From Cytophagaceae bacterium (GTDB lineage: Bacteria; Bacteroidota; Bacteroidia; Cytophagales; Spirosomataceae), in the NCBI GenBank assembly GCA_027485075.1, contig JAIXRT010000032.1, forward strand, positions 1 through 23,243: 23,243 nucleotides of DNA. Reading direction: 5' to 3'. How positions within the stretch are numbered: position 1 is the stretch's first letter; the number at the start of each line of letters is the position of its first letter. The notes beneath the pieces are model-generated. The model had not been told where the DNA came from and did no database searches. It saw only the letters and a program-made list of their open reading frames with translations. The position numbers and the translations under genes were made by a program. Shown one piece after another: positions 8,661 to 17,660 of the stretch.

Positions 8661-11600
8661 TTTTGCACCATGCGGAACGAAACCTTGAGCTAATTGACTT
8701 TGGCTCAAGTATGAAGCGCCATGAGTCCAAGCGACTTTTTGCGTTTTTCCTTTAAATTGATAGCTATAATCTTGATTGACAGGCAGATAATCAAATGCCA
8801 TACGCGGTTTAAATGCGTACATCTTGCCTCTGTTTTGCATCGCCACAAAGGCTAATTGATCTTTCCCCAAACGAATACGAACGAATGATTTGGCATCTCC
8901 TGGCACAACTAATCCTGAACCTGTTTGGAACTTGAAACCTCCACGGCCATTTCCTAGAAGAACACCTCCATTGGACGCATCATAACGACCCATCGCTACT
9001 TCGTTTCCGAAATTATTTCCCACATAAAGGATATCTAGATTCCCGTCTTGGTTGATATCTAAGATTTGCATGCCATTCAATGCGGATACTTGAGCTAAGC
9101 GTGGCAATTCATGCGATTTGAATTTACCATCACCTAAATTTTCAATGTATACAGAAGCGTTTTCGGTCATCGAAAGTAATTTCGCTTTCGCTTTTTCAGA
9201 ATCCAAGAAGAACTTATCCTGCGAAACAACTCCAAATTCCTTGTAATAAACAAAGCGTGCGCGTGTCGCATTCAACTGTTTATGCGTATCATCTTTGCCG
9301 AACAACGGTGCTGATATAGCCGTTCCTGCTTGCGTTTGGAAATAAACAAATGGGAAAATATCATACACGCCATTACCATCAACATCACCATGCCATACAT
9401 CCACAGGTTGCTTAGCTGATGCACGGAGTAGGGTATTTTTACCCATGTTACCAGCAATAAAATCCATGTCGCCATCTTGGTCAAAATCGGCCGTTGCGAT
9501 TGAACCCCACAAACCAGTAAATCCATCTACGCCTGTTTCGGTCAACTTTTTCAATTGACCTTTTTGATTCGCAAAGAATTGAATCGGTGCAAATTCACCC
9601 GCAACAACAATATCAACCCAGCCATCTTGATTGAAATCTGTACAAACGGCATCACAAGCGAGACTTTCCTGCAATAATTCTGGAGCCCATTGCTTGGTCA
9701 TATCGGTGTACTTAATTTGACCTGGCTTCGAATCGTTACGTAGTAATCGGGATACCGTTCCCATTGGGTACTGAAATGCCACATTTCTACCGCTGACATA
9801 TAAATCCAAATCACCATCGCGATCAAAATCTAAGGCACGCACCGCTGCATTACTTTCCGTAAATATAGGCAAGGCGCTTGGCGATAAGGTAAAGTTGCCT
9901 TTGCCATCATTGGTATAAATAACATCTTGAAAACTTGCGGCACCTGGTTTACCTTCGGTTCCACCGCGGGCAATGTATAAGTCAAGGTCTCCGTCCCGGT
10001 CCATGTCAACTAACAAGGATCCTAAGTCTTCTCCCAACTTCAATTTATCCTCAGCAAAACCTTCCAAAAATTTAGACTTGAATGTTCCGTTGGCCTGTTG
10101 GAGATAGAAAATCCCCGAATAAAACTTGGCACCACCCACAAACATATCTTCCAATCCGTCACCATTCACATCACCCACAGATGCACCAGGACCTAATTGG
10201 GACATTTTAAAAGGCACTAAACTTTGGTAATTAAAATCAATAAAATCGTATTCCTTGGGGGTATCGGTCAAGACCGTTTGAACCGAAATATCTTCGACCA
10301 AAGGTTCAGGCGTAGTCATTAATGAACTAGCAGGCGTACGTGCATCTGAAATATTAACTTGTAAAATCTGATCAGACTTAGGCGCCTTGATGACTTGCAT
10401 AGAATCATTTGGCCAGATTATACGCAATTCCTTGATCTTTTGCTTTGCACCTAATCCAATATGCGCAACAGGTTCTACACTGGATAAATAGCCCCGATAC
10501 GGCGAATTTTCATAGTAAAATAAACTACCATCTGCAAAAACCCCTTCGACGTGCGCGCCTAATCCCTGTTTATTTTGACCTTTACCGGTAAACTTCACGC
10601 GTAAAAAGTGACTTTTATCTGGGTTTTGCTCCATGGAATTATTGCGGTACACAAAGGCTTTATCGTTGATATTGTTGACCACATAATCTAAGTCTCCATC
10701 ATTATCTAAATCACCGTAACTGGCACCATTCGAAAAAGAAGGCACTTGGATTCCCCAAGCAGCACTAACATCTTCAAATTGAAGGCCTCCCTTGTTCTTA
10801 AATGCATAGTTATTGACCTTGATTACCGGCAATTGCTCAAGTAATACGGCATCCGAAGCGAGCTGCTGTGCATTTGCTCGATAAGACATAAAGTCTCGAT
10901 CGGTTACATCGCGCGGAAATCCGTTGGTAACTAATAAATCCCGGTAGCCGTCGTTATCAAAATCAGCTAATGAAGGACACCAGCTCCACTCGGTTTCTGA
11001 AACTCCCGCCATCAAACTTACTTCTTGGAAAGGTATAGGTGAACCATCCGCTTTCTTCCCAGCGTTTAATTGAAGGGTATTGCGCATGTATTGATAGGTA
11101 TATCCGTGAATATCACTATTCTGATAGGCCTGATAGCTGTTTGGTGGGGCCAACTGCTTTTTGCGCTCGTTATCTTTGGGCAACATATCTAACGCAACAA
11201 TATCCGCCAAACCGTCATTATTAACATCAGCCACATCATTTCCCATCGCACTTAAACTTGTATGCTTGAAATAGGTTTTTGCTTGATCCGTGAACGTACC
11301 ATCGTGGTTATTGATGTATAGAATATCATCAGATACGTAGTCATTGGTCACATAGATATCTGGCCAATTATCTTGATTGATATCGCAAATATTAATACCT
11401 AATCCATATCCTTCAATCGTAATGCCAGCTTCTTTGGATACGTTTTTAAATACTGGATGGACAGCTCCAGCAACATAATCGTTTCGGTAGAGACGATCAG
11501 TATTTGGATAGGAACCGTCCGTTACTTTAGGACGGTAAAGTGAAGGAAATTGGTCAATGACATCAGTCAAAACATACAAGTCCAAATCGCCATCACGATC

Positions 11601-12137
11601 GTAGTCAAAAAAGGCAGCATGTTCACTATGACCGGCATCGTTGATGCCATATTCCGAAGCCATCTCCTTAAAGCTAGGTTTTCCATCTTTAATTCCTTGA
11701 TTCACAAAGAGCATGTTTTCGCGATCTTTAGCGGAAAGTTTCATGGTTGCCGACAAATAAATATCTAGTAAACCATCGCCATTGATGTCGACAATAGAAA
11801 CACCTGAACACCAGCGGCCAGCCGTTTCAATACCTGCTGACTTCGTAATATCCTCAAATTTGAATTCCCCTTGATTTAAATACAGGGTACTCGGTGCTTG
11901 ATTCCCTGCAAAAAAAAGATCCAGTTTCCCATCTTGGTTAAAATCCCCCATGCCCACACCACTACCATTGTAGAGGTATTCATACTTCAAAATATTCAAT
12001 GTGTCATTCTCGACAATTTGATTTGAAAAATGAATACCGGTATCCTCATCGGATAGTAGTTCAAAAGTAGTTTTTGTTTTACAAGAAAATAAACTGATGG
12101 CGAACAAGAATATGAACGCAGATGCTTTCGTATACAT
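8649..12137 (-). CDS. Large ASPIC/UnbV and FG-GAP repeat lipoprotein (CRTAC1-like), sus-associated
   Basis: A 1162-residue predicted surface lipoprotein. The signal peptide ends in a good lipobox, LFSC (Cys19). Fourteen D-rich FG-GAP/VCBS calcium-loop motifs are visible. Seven come before the central domain (near residues 64, 116, 177, 251, 303, 391, 475) and seven after it (near 655, 710, 769, 833, 883, 917, 1026). Between them, at about 520-595, lies an ASPIC/UnbV domain, recognised by NKQGLGAHVEG, RGYLSS and HIGLG followed by LRIIWP. Proteins of this type commonly accompany SusC/SusD pairs in Bacteroidota and are presumed surface binding or adhesion proteins; the ligand is unknown. The gene is in line with susC-susD but lies beyond a strong terminator. 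A TAATTTTG element at 12155-12162 (coding strand) could be its own -7 box, but no -33 at normal spacing supports it. Confidence 0.9.
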   Translation of the reverse strand: MYTKASAFIFLFAISLFSCKTKTTFELLSDEDTGIHFSNQIVENDTLNILKYEYLYNGSGVGMGDFNQDGKLDLFFAGNQAPSTLYLNQGEFKFEDITKSAGIETAGRWCSGVSIVDINGDGLLDIYLSATMKLSAKDRENMLFVNQGIKDGKPSFKEMASEYGINDAGHSEHAAFFDYDRDGDLDLYVLTDVIDQFPSLYRPKVTDGSYPNTDRLYRNDYVAGAVHPVFKNVSKEAGITIEGYGLGINICDINQDNWPDIYVTNDYVSDDILYINNHDGTFTDQAKTYFKHTSLSAMGNDVADVNNDGLADIVALDMLPKDNERKKQLAPPNSYQAYQNSDIHGYTYQYMRNTLQLNAGKKADGSPIPFQEVSLMAGVSETEWSWCPSLADFDNDGYRDLLVTNGFPRDVTDRDFMSYRANAQQLASDAVLLEQLPVIKVNNYAFKNKGGLQFEDVSAAWGIQVPSFSNGASYGDLDNDGDLDYVVNNINDKAFVYRNNSMEQNPDKSHFLRVKFTGKGQNKQGLGAHVEGVFADGSLFYYENSPYRGYLSSVEPVAHIGLGAKQKIKELRIIWPNDSMQVIKAPKSDQILQVNISDARTPASSLMTTPEPLVEDISVQTVLTDTPKEYDFIDFNYQSLVPFKMSQLGPGASVGDVNGDGLEDMFVGGAKFYSGIFYLQQANGTFKSKFLEGFAEDKLKLGEDLGSLLVDMDRDGDLDLYIARGGTEGKPGAASFQDVIYTNDGKGNFTLSPSALPIFTESNAAVRALDFDRDGDLDLYVSGRNVAFQYPMGTVSRLLRNDSKPGQIKYTDMTKQWAPELLQESLACDAVCTDFNQDGWVDIVVAGEFAPIQFFANQKGQLKKLTETGVDGFTGLWGSIATADFDQDGDMDFIAGNMGKNTLLRASAKQPVDVWHGDVDGNGVYDIFPFVYFQTQAGTAISAPLFGKDDTHKQLNATRARFVYYKEFGVVSQDKFFLDSEKAKAKLLSMTENASVYIENLGDGKFKSHELPRLAQVSALNGMQILDINQDGNLDILYVGNNFGNEVAMGRYDASNGGVLLGNGRGGFKFQTGSGLVVPGDAKSFVRIRLGKDQLAFVAMQNRGKMYAFKPRMAFDYLPVNQDYSYQFKGKTQKVAWTHGASYLSQSQLAQGFVPHGAKLAK

Positions 12138-12161
12138 AGGTAAATTTGAAAAACCAAAATT

Positions 12162-12193
12162 AAAAAAGGTGAGAACAAGTTCTCACCTTTTTT
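12162..12193 (-). terminator. Strong intrinsic terminator between susD and the ASPIC/UnbV gene
   Basis: A perfect inverted repeat with arms 12162-12176 and 12179-12193. The GC-containing core is GGTGAGAAC paired with GTTCTCACC, flanked by six A on one side and six T on the other. It therefore reads as an intrinsic terminator on either strand. It lies 23 bp after the susD stop and 25 bp before the start of the ASPIC/UnbV gene, so it should end or attenuate susCD transcription and limit read-through into the downstream gene. Confidence 0.88.
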
Positions 12194-12215
12194 AAAAATA
12201 AACTTAATTGATAAT

Positions 12216-13970
12216 TTATTTGATCGGATTTTGTGTTAACACATCCGCTCCTTGAATATCAATTTGTACTTGTGGAATAGGCAAGAACTTGTCTTCCTCG
12301 TTGTAAGCAGCACCACCGAATTTAGTTACTAACCAACGAGCCTCATACTTCAAGTATGCGTTCAAAGTTCTGCTAGCAACATTCCAACGAACTAAATCGA
12401 AGAAACGGTGACCTTCTGTTGCTAATTCCAACAAACGCTCCATACGTACGATACGACGTGCATTTGCTTGATCTCCTAACGTAGTATACGTAGAGATAGA
12501 ATAATTAGCTTCTGCTTTTCCACCTTTAGTTACGAAACCAGCAGGGTTAGCTGCACGGCTACGAACTTGGTTGATATAACCCAAAGCAGTCGCTAAGCTT
12601 CCTCCTTCGATTTCAGCTTCTGCAGCCATCAACAATACGTCCGCAAAACGGATAATGTTGAAGTTCATTGTCGCATATCCACGTGTCCAAGAAGAACCAT
12701 CTGTCAATGTATTTTCTTGACGCTTGTAGTAGATGTACTTCTTAGGAGAATATGGACCAGCATAAGGCTGAGCACGGATCCAGTTAGCACCTGGATGCTC
12801 GATCCAGTCTAAGTATTGGATACCACGACGACCAATTGTATGGTCAATACGTGGATCTAATGGATCTGCATCTTCTGTAAATGCAGCAGAAGAGTTGATA
12901 CCGAAGTCATTCTTAACTGCATTAGCAGCTAAGTTATAATCTGGAGTACCATCAGCTTGCTCGCCTAACAATGGTAGACCATTGCTTGTACGATATGCAT
13001 TTGCCATAGAGAAAGATGGCTGGAAGAATCCACAGCAGTTACCTGGACCGTCAGCACCTGTATTGTATGGGTAGTTCAAATCATCGAATCCATTCGCGTT
13101 ATTCACGTTACCAGTATTCATTGATGACTGAATAGCAAATACAGCTTCTTCGTTGTTGTCATTCTCCGCATTGAAGATTTCAGCAAACTTAGATACTAAG
13201 CCATATTTTTTACCATTCGTAGTCTTTCCGTTCGCAATAACGTTAGTAAACATAGCACGAGCATCAGCCATTTTGGTTCCTTGGTATAAATATACCTTAC
13301 CTAAATATGCACCAGCAGCCCACTTGTTAGCACGACCTGCTGCAGAAGAAGTCTCTGGCAAGTTGTCAAATGCGAATTTGAAGTCAGCTTCGATCTTACC
13401 CCAGAAATCTGGAGAGTTCTTCACTTTCTCAATTCCCTTACCGTAATCGATAGTCTCGTCTACATAAGGTACAGAGTTAAATAAACGCTTCAATTCGAAG
13501 TAGTAGTGACCACGTAAGAATCTAGCTTCTGCAATTACACGAGTTTTATCTGAAGCAGATAATTGCTTAGAAGCATTAGCTAAATTAATCGTTGCATTTG
13601 CACGCGCAATACCTTCGTATTTCGCTGCCCACGTAGAGTTTAAGTCTCCATCTGTAGGATCAGTCTCATAACGTTGCATTGCATTGATGTTCGAGTAGTC
13701 ACCTGGGTCAGTTCCCTTGTTACTCTCACCACCACGAATAGAACCCCAAACCCAGTTGTTTGCAGCTGCTAAACGAGAGAAGCCTTTTCCAGCTAATTGT
13801 GCGTATGCACCAATTAGCGCTCCCTCTACACCAGCTTTTGAAGTTAATTGCGCCTGAGCCAAAGAGCCAGTTGGCAATACTTCCAAAAACTGATCCTTAC
13901 AAGCGAATGTCAGCATAAATGCTGACGCACTTACTAAACTAATACGCTTTAAAATCTGATAATTTTTCAT
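12216..13970 (-). CDS. susD: SusD/RagB family nutrient-binding outer-membrane lipoprotein
   Basis: A 584-residue surface lipoprotein that caps the SusC channel and captures oligomeric substrate. The signal peptide ends at Cys24 (L-T-F-A-C). The mature start (CKDQFLEVLPTGS) is typical of the family. TPR-like helices of the SusD fold include LRGHYYFELKRLF, FADVLLMAAEAE and, near residue 520, GHRFFDLVRW. The C-terminus has the usual LPIPQVQID motif. Full length and intact. It starts 30 bp after the susC stop, so the pair is one operon. There are no glycoside hydrolase, protease, ECF sigma/anti-sigma or hybrid two-component genes nearby, so the substrate cannot be inferred from context. Codon choice appears biased like a highly expressed gene (arginine mostly CGT). 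Confidence 0.95.
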   Translation of the reverse strand: MKNYQILKRISLVSASAFMLTFACKDQFLEVLPTGSLAQAQLTSKAGVEGALIGAYAQLAGKGFSRLAAANNWVWGSIRGGESNKGTDPGDYSNINAMQRYETDPTDGDLNSTWAAKYEGIARANATINLANASKQLSASDKTRVIAEARFLRGHYYFELKRLFNSVPYVDETIDYGKGIEKVKNSPDFWGKIEADFKFAFDNLPETSSAAGRANKWAAGAYLGKVYLYQGTKMADARAMFTNVIANGKTTNGKKYGLVSKFAEIFNAENDNNEEAVFAIQSSMNTGNVNNANGFDDLNYPYNTGADGPGNCCGFFQPSFSMANAYRTSNGLPLLGEQADGTPDYNLAANAVKNDFGINSSAAFTEDADPLDPRIDHTIGRRGIQYLDWIEHPGANWIRAQPYAGPYSPKKYIYYKRQENTLTDGSSWTRGYATMNFNIIRFADVLLMAAEAEIEGGSLATALGYINQVRSRAANPAGFVTKGGKAEANYSISTYTTLGDQANARRIVRMERLLELATEGHRFFDLVRWNVASRTLNAYLKYEARWLVTKFGGAAYNEEDKFLPIPQVQIDIQGADVLTQNPIK

Positions 13971-14000
13971 ATTTATAATTATTTAATTGGCTTTCCTTAA

Positions 14001-17000
14001 TTAGAAATTCAAGTTAACTGACGCAGTGAATGAACGCGTAACTGGGTAGTTACCAACGTCAATACCAAAGCTTGTATCAGCAGCTCCACCAACACCTGGA
14101 TCTAAACCTTGGTACTTAGTAAAGGTCAACAAGTTGTTCGCAGATAAAATTACTTTCGCTCCTTTAACACCAATCTTAGAGATAATGTTTTTAGGAACTT
14201 TGTAACCTAACGAGATATTTTGAAGACGGATATAATCGCCATCCTCTACGTACCAAGAGTTCTCAGCAGCTGAAGTAGAAATGTTAGATGCTGATTCCCA
14301 AATTGGAGCCTCTGCAGCATTTCCTAACGCTGGTGTCCAAGATTGCTTTGCACGAACACCTTTTCCTGATCCTTCAAATGTTCCGTAGAAATCAGTAAAC
14401 CACTTAGATTGGTTCCAGATTTTGTTACCTGCAGATGCATATAAATACATGTTCAAGTCAAAATCTTTGTATGTCAATCCTACGTTAACACCACCTGTGT
14501 ATGTTGGCACTGGTGAACCCAAATACGTACGGTCAGCTGGTGTAATTTTACCATCACCGTTCGTATCTTGATAACGGAAACGACCTACACCTGCACCTGC
14601 TTGCGCTGGAGCTGAAGCAACTTCTTCCTTAGATCCAAAGTATCCAATTACTTGGTAACCGTAGAAAGAAGACAATGAACGTCCTACTTCCATACGAATT
14701 GGCGTAATTCCACGGAATGAACCACCAACTAAGTTCGTGATACCCGGAGCGAATGCTACAATCTCATTCTTCAAGAATGAATTGTTGAATGTTAATTCGT
14801 ATTTCAAGTCAGCAGTGATGTTACCACGGTTGATAATTTGCATATCAATACCTTGGTTACGCATCTTAGCTACGTTAACTGAAGGAGCAGAAGCAGATGG
14901 TCCTACAACCGCTGGAAGAGGTACGTTGAATAACAAATCCTCTGTATCTTTTCTCCAGATATCAAATACAACTTCCCACTTACCGTTTAATAACGTTGCA
15001 TCGATACCGATGTTAGACGTTACAGCAGTCTCCCACTTCGCAGCTGGGTTACCGATACGTGAACGGAAATATCCTTCATCCGCACCTGAAGATTGACCTC
15101 CGATTGGGTAGAATGAGTTACCGCGATCAGCAGCATATAATGAGTACTGGTTCGCTGGGTTCACGTTGTTTGAGTTACCCATTGTACCCCAACCACCACG
15201 TACTTTTAAGTCTGTGATTGCTGGAATATCACGCATAAACTCTTCTGAAGTTACACGCCATGCTGCAGAGAATGCAGGGAACACACCATAACGATTCAAT
15301 GAACCGAAACGAGAAGATCCGTCACGACGAACAACTCCTGTGAAGTAATACTTCTCATTAAAGTTGTAATCTAACTTAGAGAATAATGAGTAGAAGTTTA
15401 CACCATTAAACAAGCTAGAGTTAACCACTGGTGATTGAACCGCGTTCAATGTTACGAAATCTAAGTCCATTGAGAATGGATTGATACCTGAACCACTGAT
15501 CGAACGACCACGGCCTGTATTCAATGATTCTAAACCTCCCAATACCTTAATTCCGTGCTTTCTCCACTGGTATTTGTAGTTAACTGTGTTTGTTAACACC
15601 CAAGCATAAACGAATGAAGAACCTTCAGAGAATGAGTTCGAAGCCTCTGGCTCTGAATCACCTAAGTAACGGTAGTTGTAGTTCTTAAATGCTGAGTTGT
15701 TGTATTGACCACCTAAGCTTGTACGGATTGTCAAATCTTTGATTGGCTCATAATCAACATAAATATTTCCAACTGCATTCGCGTTGAAGTTATTGTCATT
15801 TGAGTTGTTTAAAACAATTTGACGAACTGGGTTACGTGGGTTATTAAAACCACCTGCCTTTGTAGATGCGTATGATCCAAACTCATCAAATACTGGAATA
15901 ACTGTAGGCATACGGTATGCAGACAAGATTACTGACTCATCACCTGCAACACCTAAACCATTGTTACCACCTGCTTGACCACGTACTGAACGGTAAGTGA
16001 ACTGAAGGTTCTCACCAACTTTCACTTTTTTACCTAAGTTAAATTCAGAGTTAAAACGAACAGAATAACGCTTGAAATCATTTTGAATCAAGATACCATC
16101 TTGTTGCTGACCTGATAAACCTAAATAGAAACGTCCTGACTCAGTACCACCTGAGAAACCTAACGAGTGACGCTGTGTAGCACCTAAACGTGTAATTTCA
16201 TCATACCAGTTTGTTCCTGCCTTGTTTGCTTTAATTAAGAATACGTTCTCAGGGTTTAAAGCACGTGCAGCAGCAATAGCAGATACGTCAGCATTGTTCA
16301 CACCATTCGCTCCATTTGCATGCAAATAAGTAGGAAGAGTGGCTTGTGCTGAGGTACCATATTGTGGGTGATTGTACTGTGGTGCAGTACCGTTAGCAGC
16401 CGCATTGTTACGGTAAGCTACGTGTGTCCAATCTGCTTGCTCTTGTGGAGTTAACATTTTAGGCGCACCTTCAACGTTTGGATCTGTTGCACCATACATA
16501 CCATTGTATGTAATTTGAAGTGGTTTCTTACCTCTTGAACCCTGCTTTGTTGTGTAAACGATTACACCGTTCGCTGCACGAGCACCATAGATAGAAGCCG
16601 CCGCCGCATCTTTCAATACAGTTGTTGACTCAATATCATCTGGAGACAAGAAATCAGTTGATCCTACTGGAACCCCATCCACAATGTAAAGAGGCTCGTT
16701 ACCACCGAAGGCACCGAAACCACGAACACGAATGATTGAGTTTGTTCCTGGCTGACCGTTTGTGATCAAGGTAACACCTGCCACACGACCTTGCAACATC
16801 TGCTCAACGTTACCCGTTGGTGCAATTTGCAAATCGGCCGCCTTAACGATCGAAGCAGCTGCAGTAGACTCTTTCTTGTTAGTTACTGAGTAACCTGTTA
16901 CGATTACTTCGCTCAATTGACTAACATCTTCATCTAATACGACTGAGATAGAAGATTGAGAACCTACGTTAACTGTTTTTGTTTTGTAACCTACTGCAGA

Positions 17001-17237
17001 AATGCTTAACACAGCATTTCCAGATTTAACCGTCACACTAAATGCACCATTTGCATCTGTAGTTGCACCAGTTGTTGTTCCTTTTACAGCAACACTTACT
17101 CCAGGGATTCCCTGAGCATCTGTATCCGTCACTTTACCTGATACCTTGCGATCTTGCGCAAATGACGAAAAACTCCCTAGCATCACTATCGCGAGCATTA
17201 AGAAGCTTCGAAGACTTTGGTAAAAATTGTTTTTCAT
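14001..17237 (-). CDS. susC: SusC/RagA family TonB-dependent outer-membrane transporter
   Basis: A 1078-residue TonB-linked transporter that imports oligomers delivered by SusD across the outer membrane. A Sec signal peptide is probably cleaved after Ala27 (SSFAQD). A carboxypeptidase-regulatory-like beta-sandwich follows (about 30-103), then a TonB-box-like SEVIVTGYS at 109-117. The plug domain carries the SusC signature VLKDAAAASIYGARAANG at about 207-224. The rest is the 22-strand barrel, ending in the aromatic C-terminal strand FTASVNLNF. No N-terminal STN domain is seen, so it is unlikely to signal to a FecR-type anti-sigma factor. It is the first gene of the susC-susD unit, with a long upstream region (17238-17724) that probably carries its control sites. 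Codon use resembles that of a highly expressed gene. Confidence 0.95.
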   Translation of the reverse strand: MKNNFYQSLRSFLMLAIVMLGSFSSFAQDRKVSGKVTDTDAQGIPGVSVAVKGTTTGATTDANGAFSVTVKSGNAVLSISAVGYKTKTVNVGSQSSISVVLDEDVSQLSEVIVTGYSVTNKKESTAAASIVKAADLQIAPTGNVEQMLQGRVAGVTLITNGQPGTNSIIRVRGFGAFGGNEPLYIVDGVPVGSTDFLSPDDIESTTVLKDAAAASIYGARAANGVIVYTTKQGSRGKKPLQITYNGMYGATDPNVEGAPKMLTPQEQADWTHVAYRNNAAANGTAPQYNHPQYGTSAQATLPTYLHANGANGVNNADVSAIAAARALNPENVFLIKANKAGTNWYDEITRLGATQRHSLGFSGGTESGRFYLGLSGQQQDGILIQNDFKRYSVRFNSEFNLGKKVKVGENLQFTYRSVRGQAGGNNGLGVAGDESVILSAYRMPTVIPVFDEFGSYASTKAGGFNNPRNPVRQIVLNNSNDNNFNANAVGNIYVDYEPIKDLTIRTSLGGQYNNSAFKNYNYRYLGDSEPEASNSFSEGSSFVYAWVLTNTVNYKYQWRKHGIKVLGGLESLNTGRGRSISGSGINPFSMDLDFVTLNAVQSPVVNSSLFNGVNFYSLFSKLDYNFNEKYYFTGVVRRDGSSRFGSLNRYGVFPAFSAAWRVTSEEFMRDIPAITDLKVRGGWGTMGNSNNVNPANQYSLYAADRGNSFYPIGGQSSGADEGYFRSRIGNPAAKWETAVTSNIGIDATLLNGKWEVVFDIWRKDTEDLLFNVPLPAVVGPSASAPSVNVAKMRNQGIDMQIINRGNITADLKYELTFNNSFLKNEIVAFAPGITNLVGGSFRGITPIRMEVGRSLSSFYGYQVIGYFGSKEEVASAPAQAGAGVGRFRYQDTNGDGKITPADRTYLGSPVPTYTGGVNVGLTYKDFDLNMYLYASAGNKIWNQSKWFTDFYGTFEGSGKGVRAKQSWTPALGNAAEAPIWESASNISTSAAENSWYVEDGDYIRLQNISLGYKVPKNIISKIGVKGAKVILSANNLLTFTKYQGLDPGVGGAADTSFGIDVGNYPVTRSFTASVNLNF

Positions 17238-17333
17238 AATACGTTTTAATTAGTTTTCTAAATTAAGATTAAATTGGGTTTACTGCGATTTTTAGCTCAA
17301 TATACGGTCTCCTTTCTTTTTTAGTTTTACATG

Positions 17334-17379
17334 AATAGGTTTATAAATTTATCTTTTAAAAATACAATAAATAGGTTTA
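17334..17379. repeat. 10-bp direct repeat upstream of susC
   Basis: AATAGGTTTA occurs at 17334-17343 and again at 17370-17379, 36 bp apart start to start, or about 3.5 helical turns. The second copy overlaps the loop and one arm of the inverted repeat at 17361-17393. It may be a protein-binding site or chance in AT-rich DNA. Confidence 0.4.
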
Positions 17380-17393
17380 GAGGTTATTGTATT
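17361..17393. repeat. Perfect 10-bp inverted repeat upstream of susC
   Basis: AATACAATAA (17361-17370) is matched exactly by TTATTGTATT (17384-17393) across a 13-nt spacer. It lies about 125-155 bp upstream of the susC start. It could be an operator or a weak leader hairpin. There is no poly-T run making it a terminator. Confidence 0.5.
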
Positions 17394-17454
17394 CAATTAT
17401 CGGAATGATACAATTAGCTCACTGTGCTATGCTATTCCAATGAACCAAAGATGT

Positions 17455-17523
17455 AAAATGCCAATTAATCCTGCAAACTTTTTATTGATATTTTTTCACT
17501 TTTGGCATTTAAAATGGCATTTA
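17455..17523. repeat. Three-copy TGGCATTT-type repeat (two direct, one inverted)
   Basis: TGGCATTTA occurs at 17503-17511 and 17515-17523, a 12-bp direct spacing. An inverted near-copy (AAAATGCCA) lies at 17455-17463. The longer pair AAATGCCAA (17456-17464) and TTGGCATTT (17502-17510) is a perfect 9-bp inverted repeat across 37 bp. Such clustered copies resemble a regulator-binding array for susC or uvrC, but no regulator is identified. Confidence 0.4.
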
Positions 17524-17569
17524 TCTACTACAAGACTCCGAAAACGCCTATAATTTAGTCGATTAGTAC

Positions 17570-17590
17570 CCTATTTTTTTTGAAAATAGG
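17570..17590. repeat. AT-rich hairpin
   Basis: CCTATTTT (17570-17577) pairs with AAAATAGG (17583-17590) over a 5-nt loop. It is not followed by a convincing T-run on either strand and no gene ends nearby, so it is not called a terminator. Confidence 0.35.
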
Positions 17591-17646
17591 AAAATATGGA
17601 CAGAATACACGGATCAAAAATGTCGGAACAATCCTAAAATAGTACA

Positions 17647-17660
17647 TGTAAACGTTTGCA
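17647..17660. promoter_or_regulatory. Candidate LacI/GalR-family operator
   Basis: TGTAAACGTTTGCA is a 14-bp palindrome around a central CG, with mismatches only at the third base from each end. This is the form of LacI/GalR-type operators (compare the catabolite-response-element pattern TGnAAnCGnTnnCA). It lies 65 bp before uvrC and about 410 bp upstream of susC. A sugar-responsive repressor acting on the sus operon is the more sensible reading, but no lacI-type gene is in the window. Confidence 0.42.

Noticed and set aside
11039..11224. Plus-strand short ORFs inside the ASPIC/UnbV, susD, susC and other genes
   Set aside because: They lie antisense to well-supported domain-bearing genes, have no recognisable domains and read like shadow frames.
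12155..12162. TAATTTTG as a promoter for the ASPIC/UnbV gene
   Set aside because: The -7 match is good but the only upstream TTG is 13 bp away (within the terminator hairpin), too close for the Bacteroidota spacing. Kept only as a remark.
17570..17590. Intrinsic terminator in the susC-uvrC intergenic region
   Set aside because: The stem is nearly all A/T, no T-run follows on either strand and no gene ends nearby.
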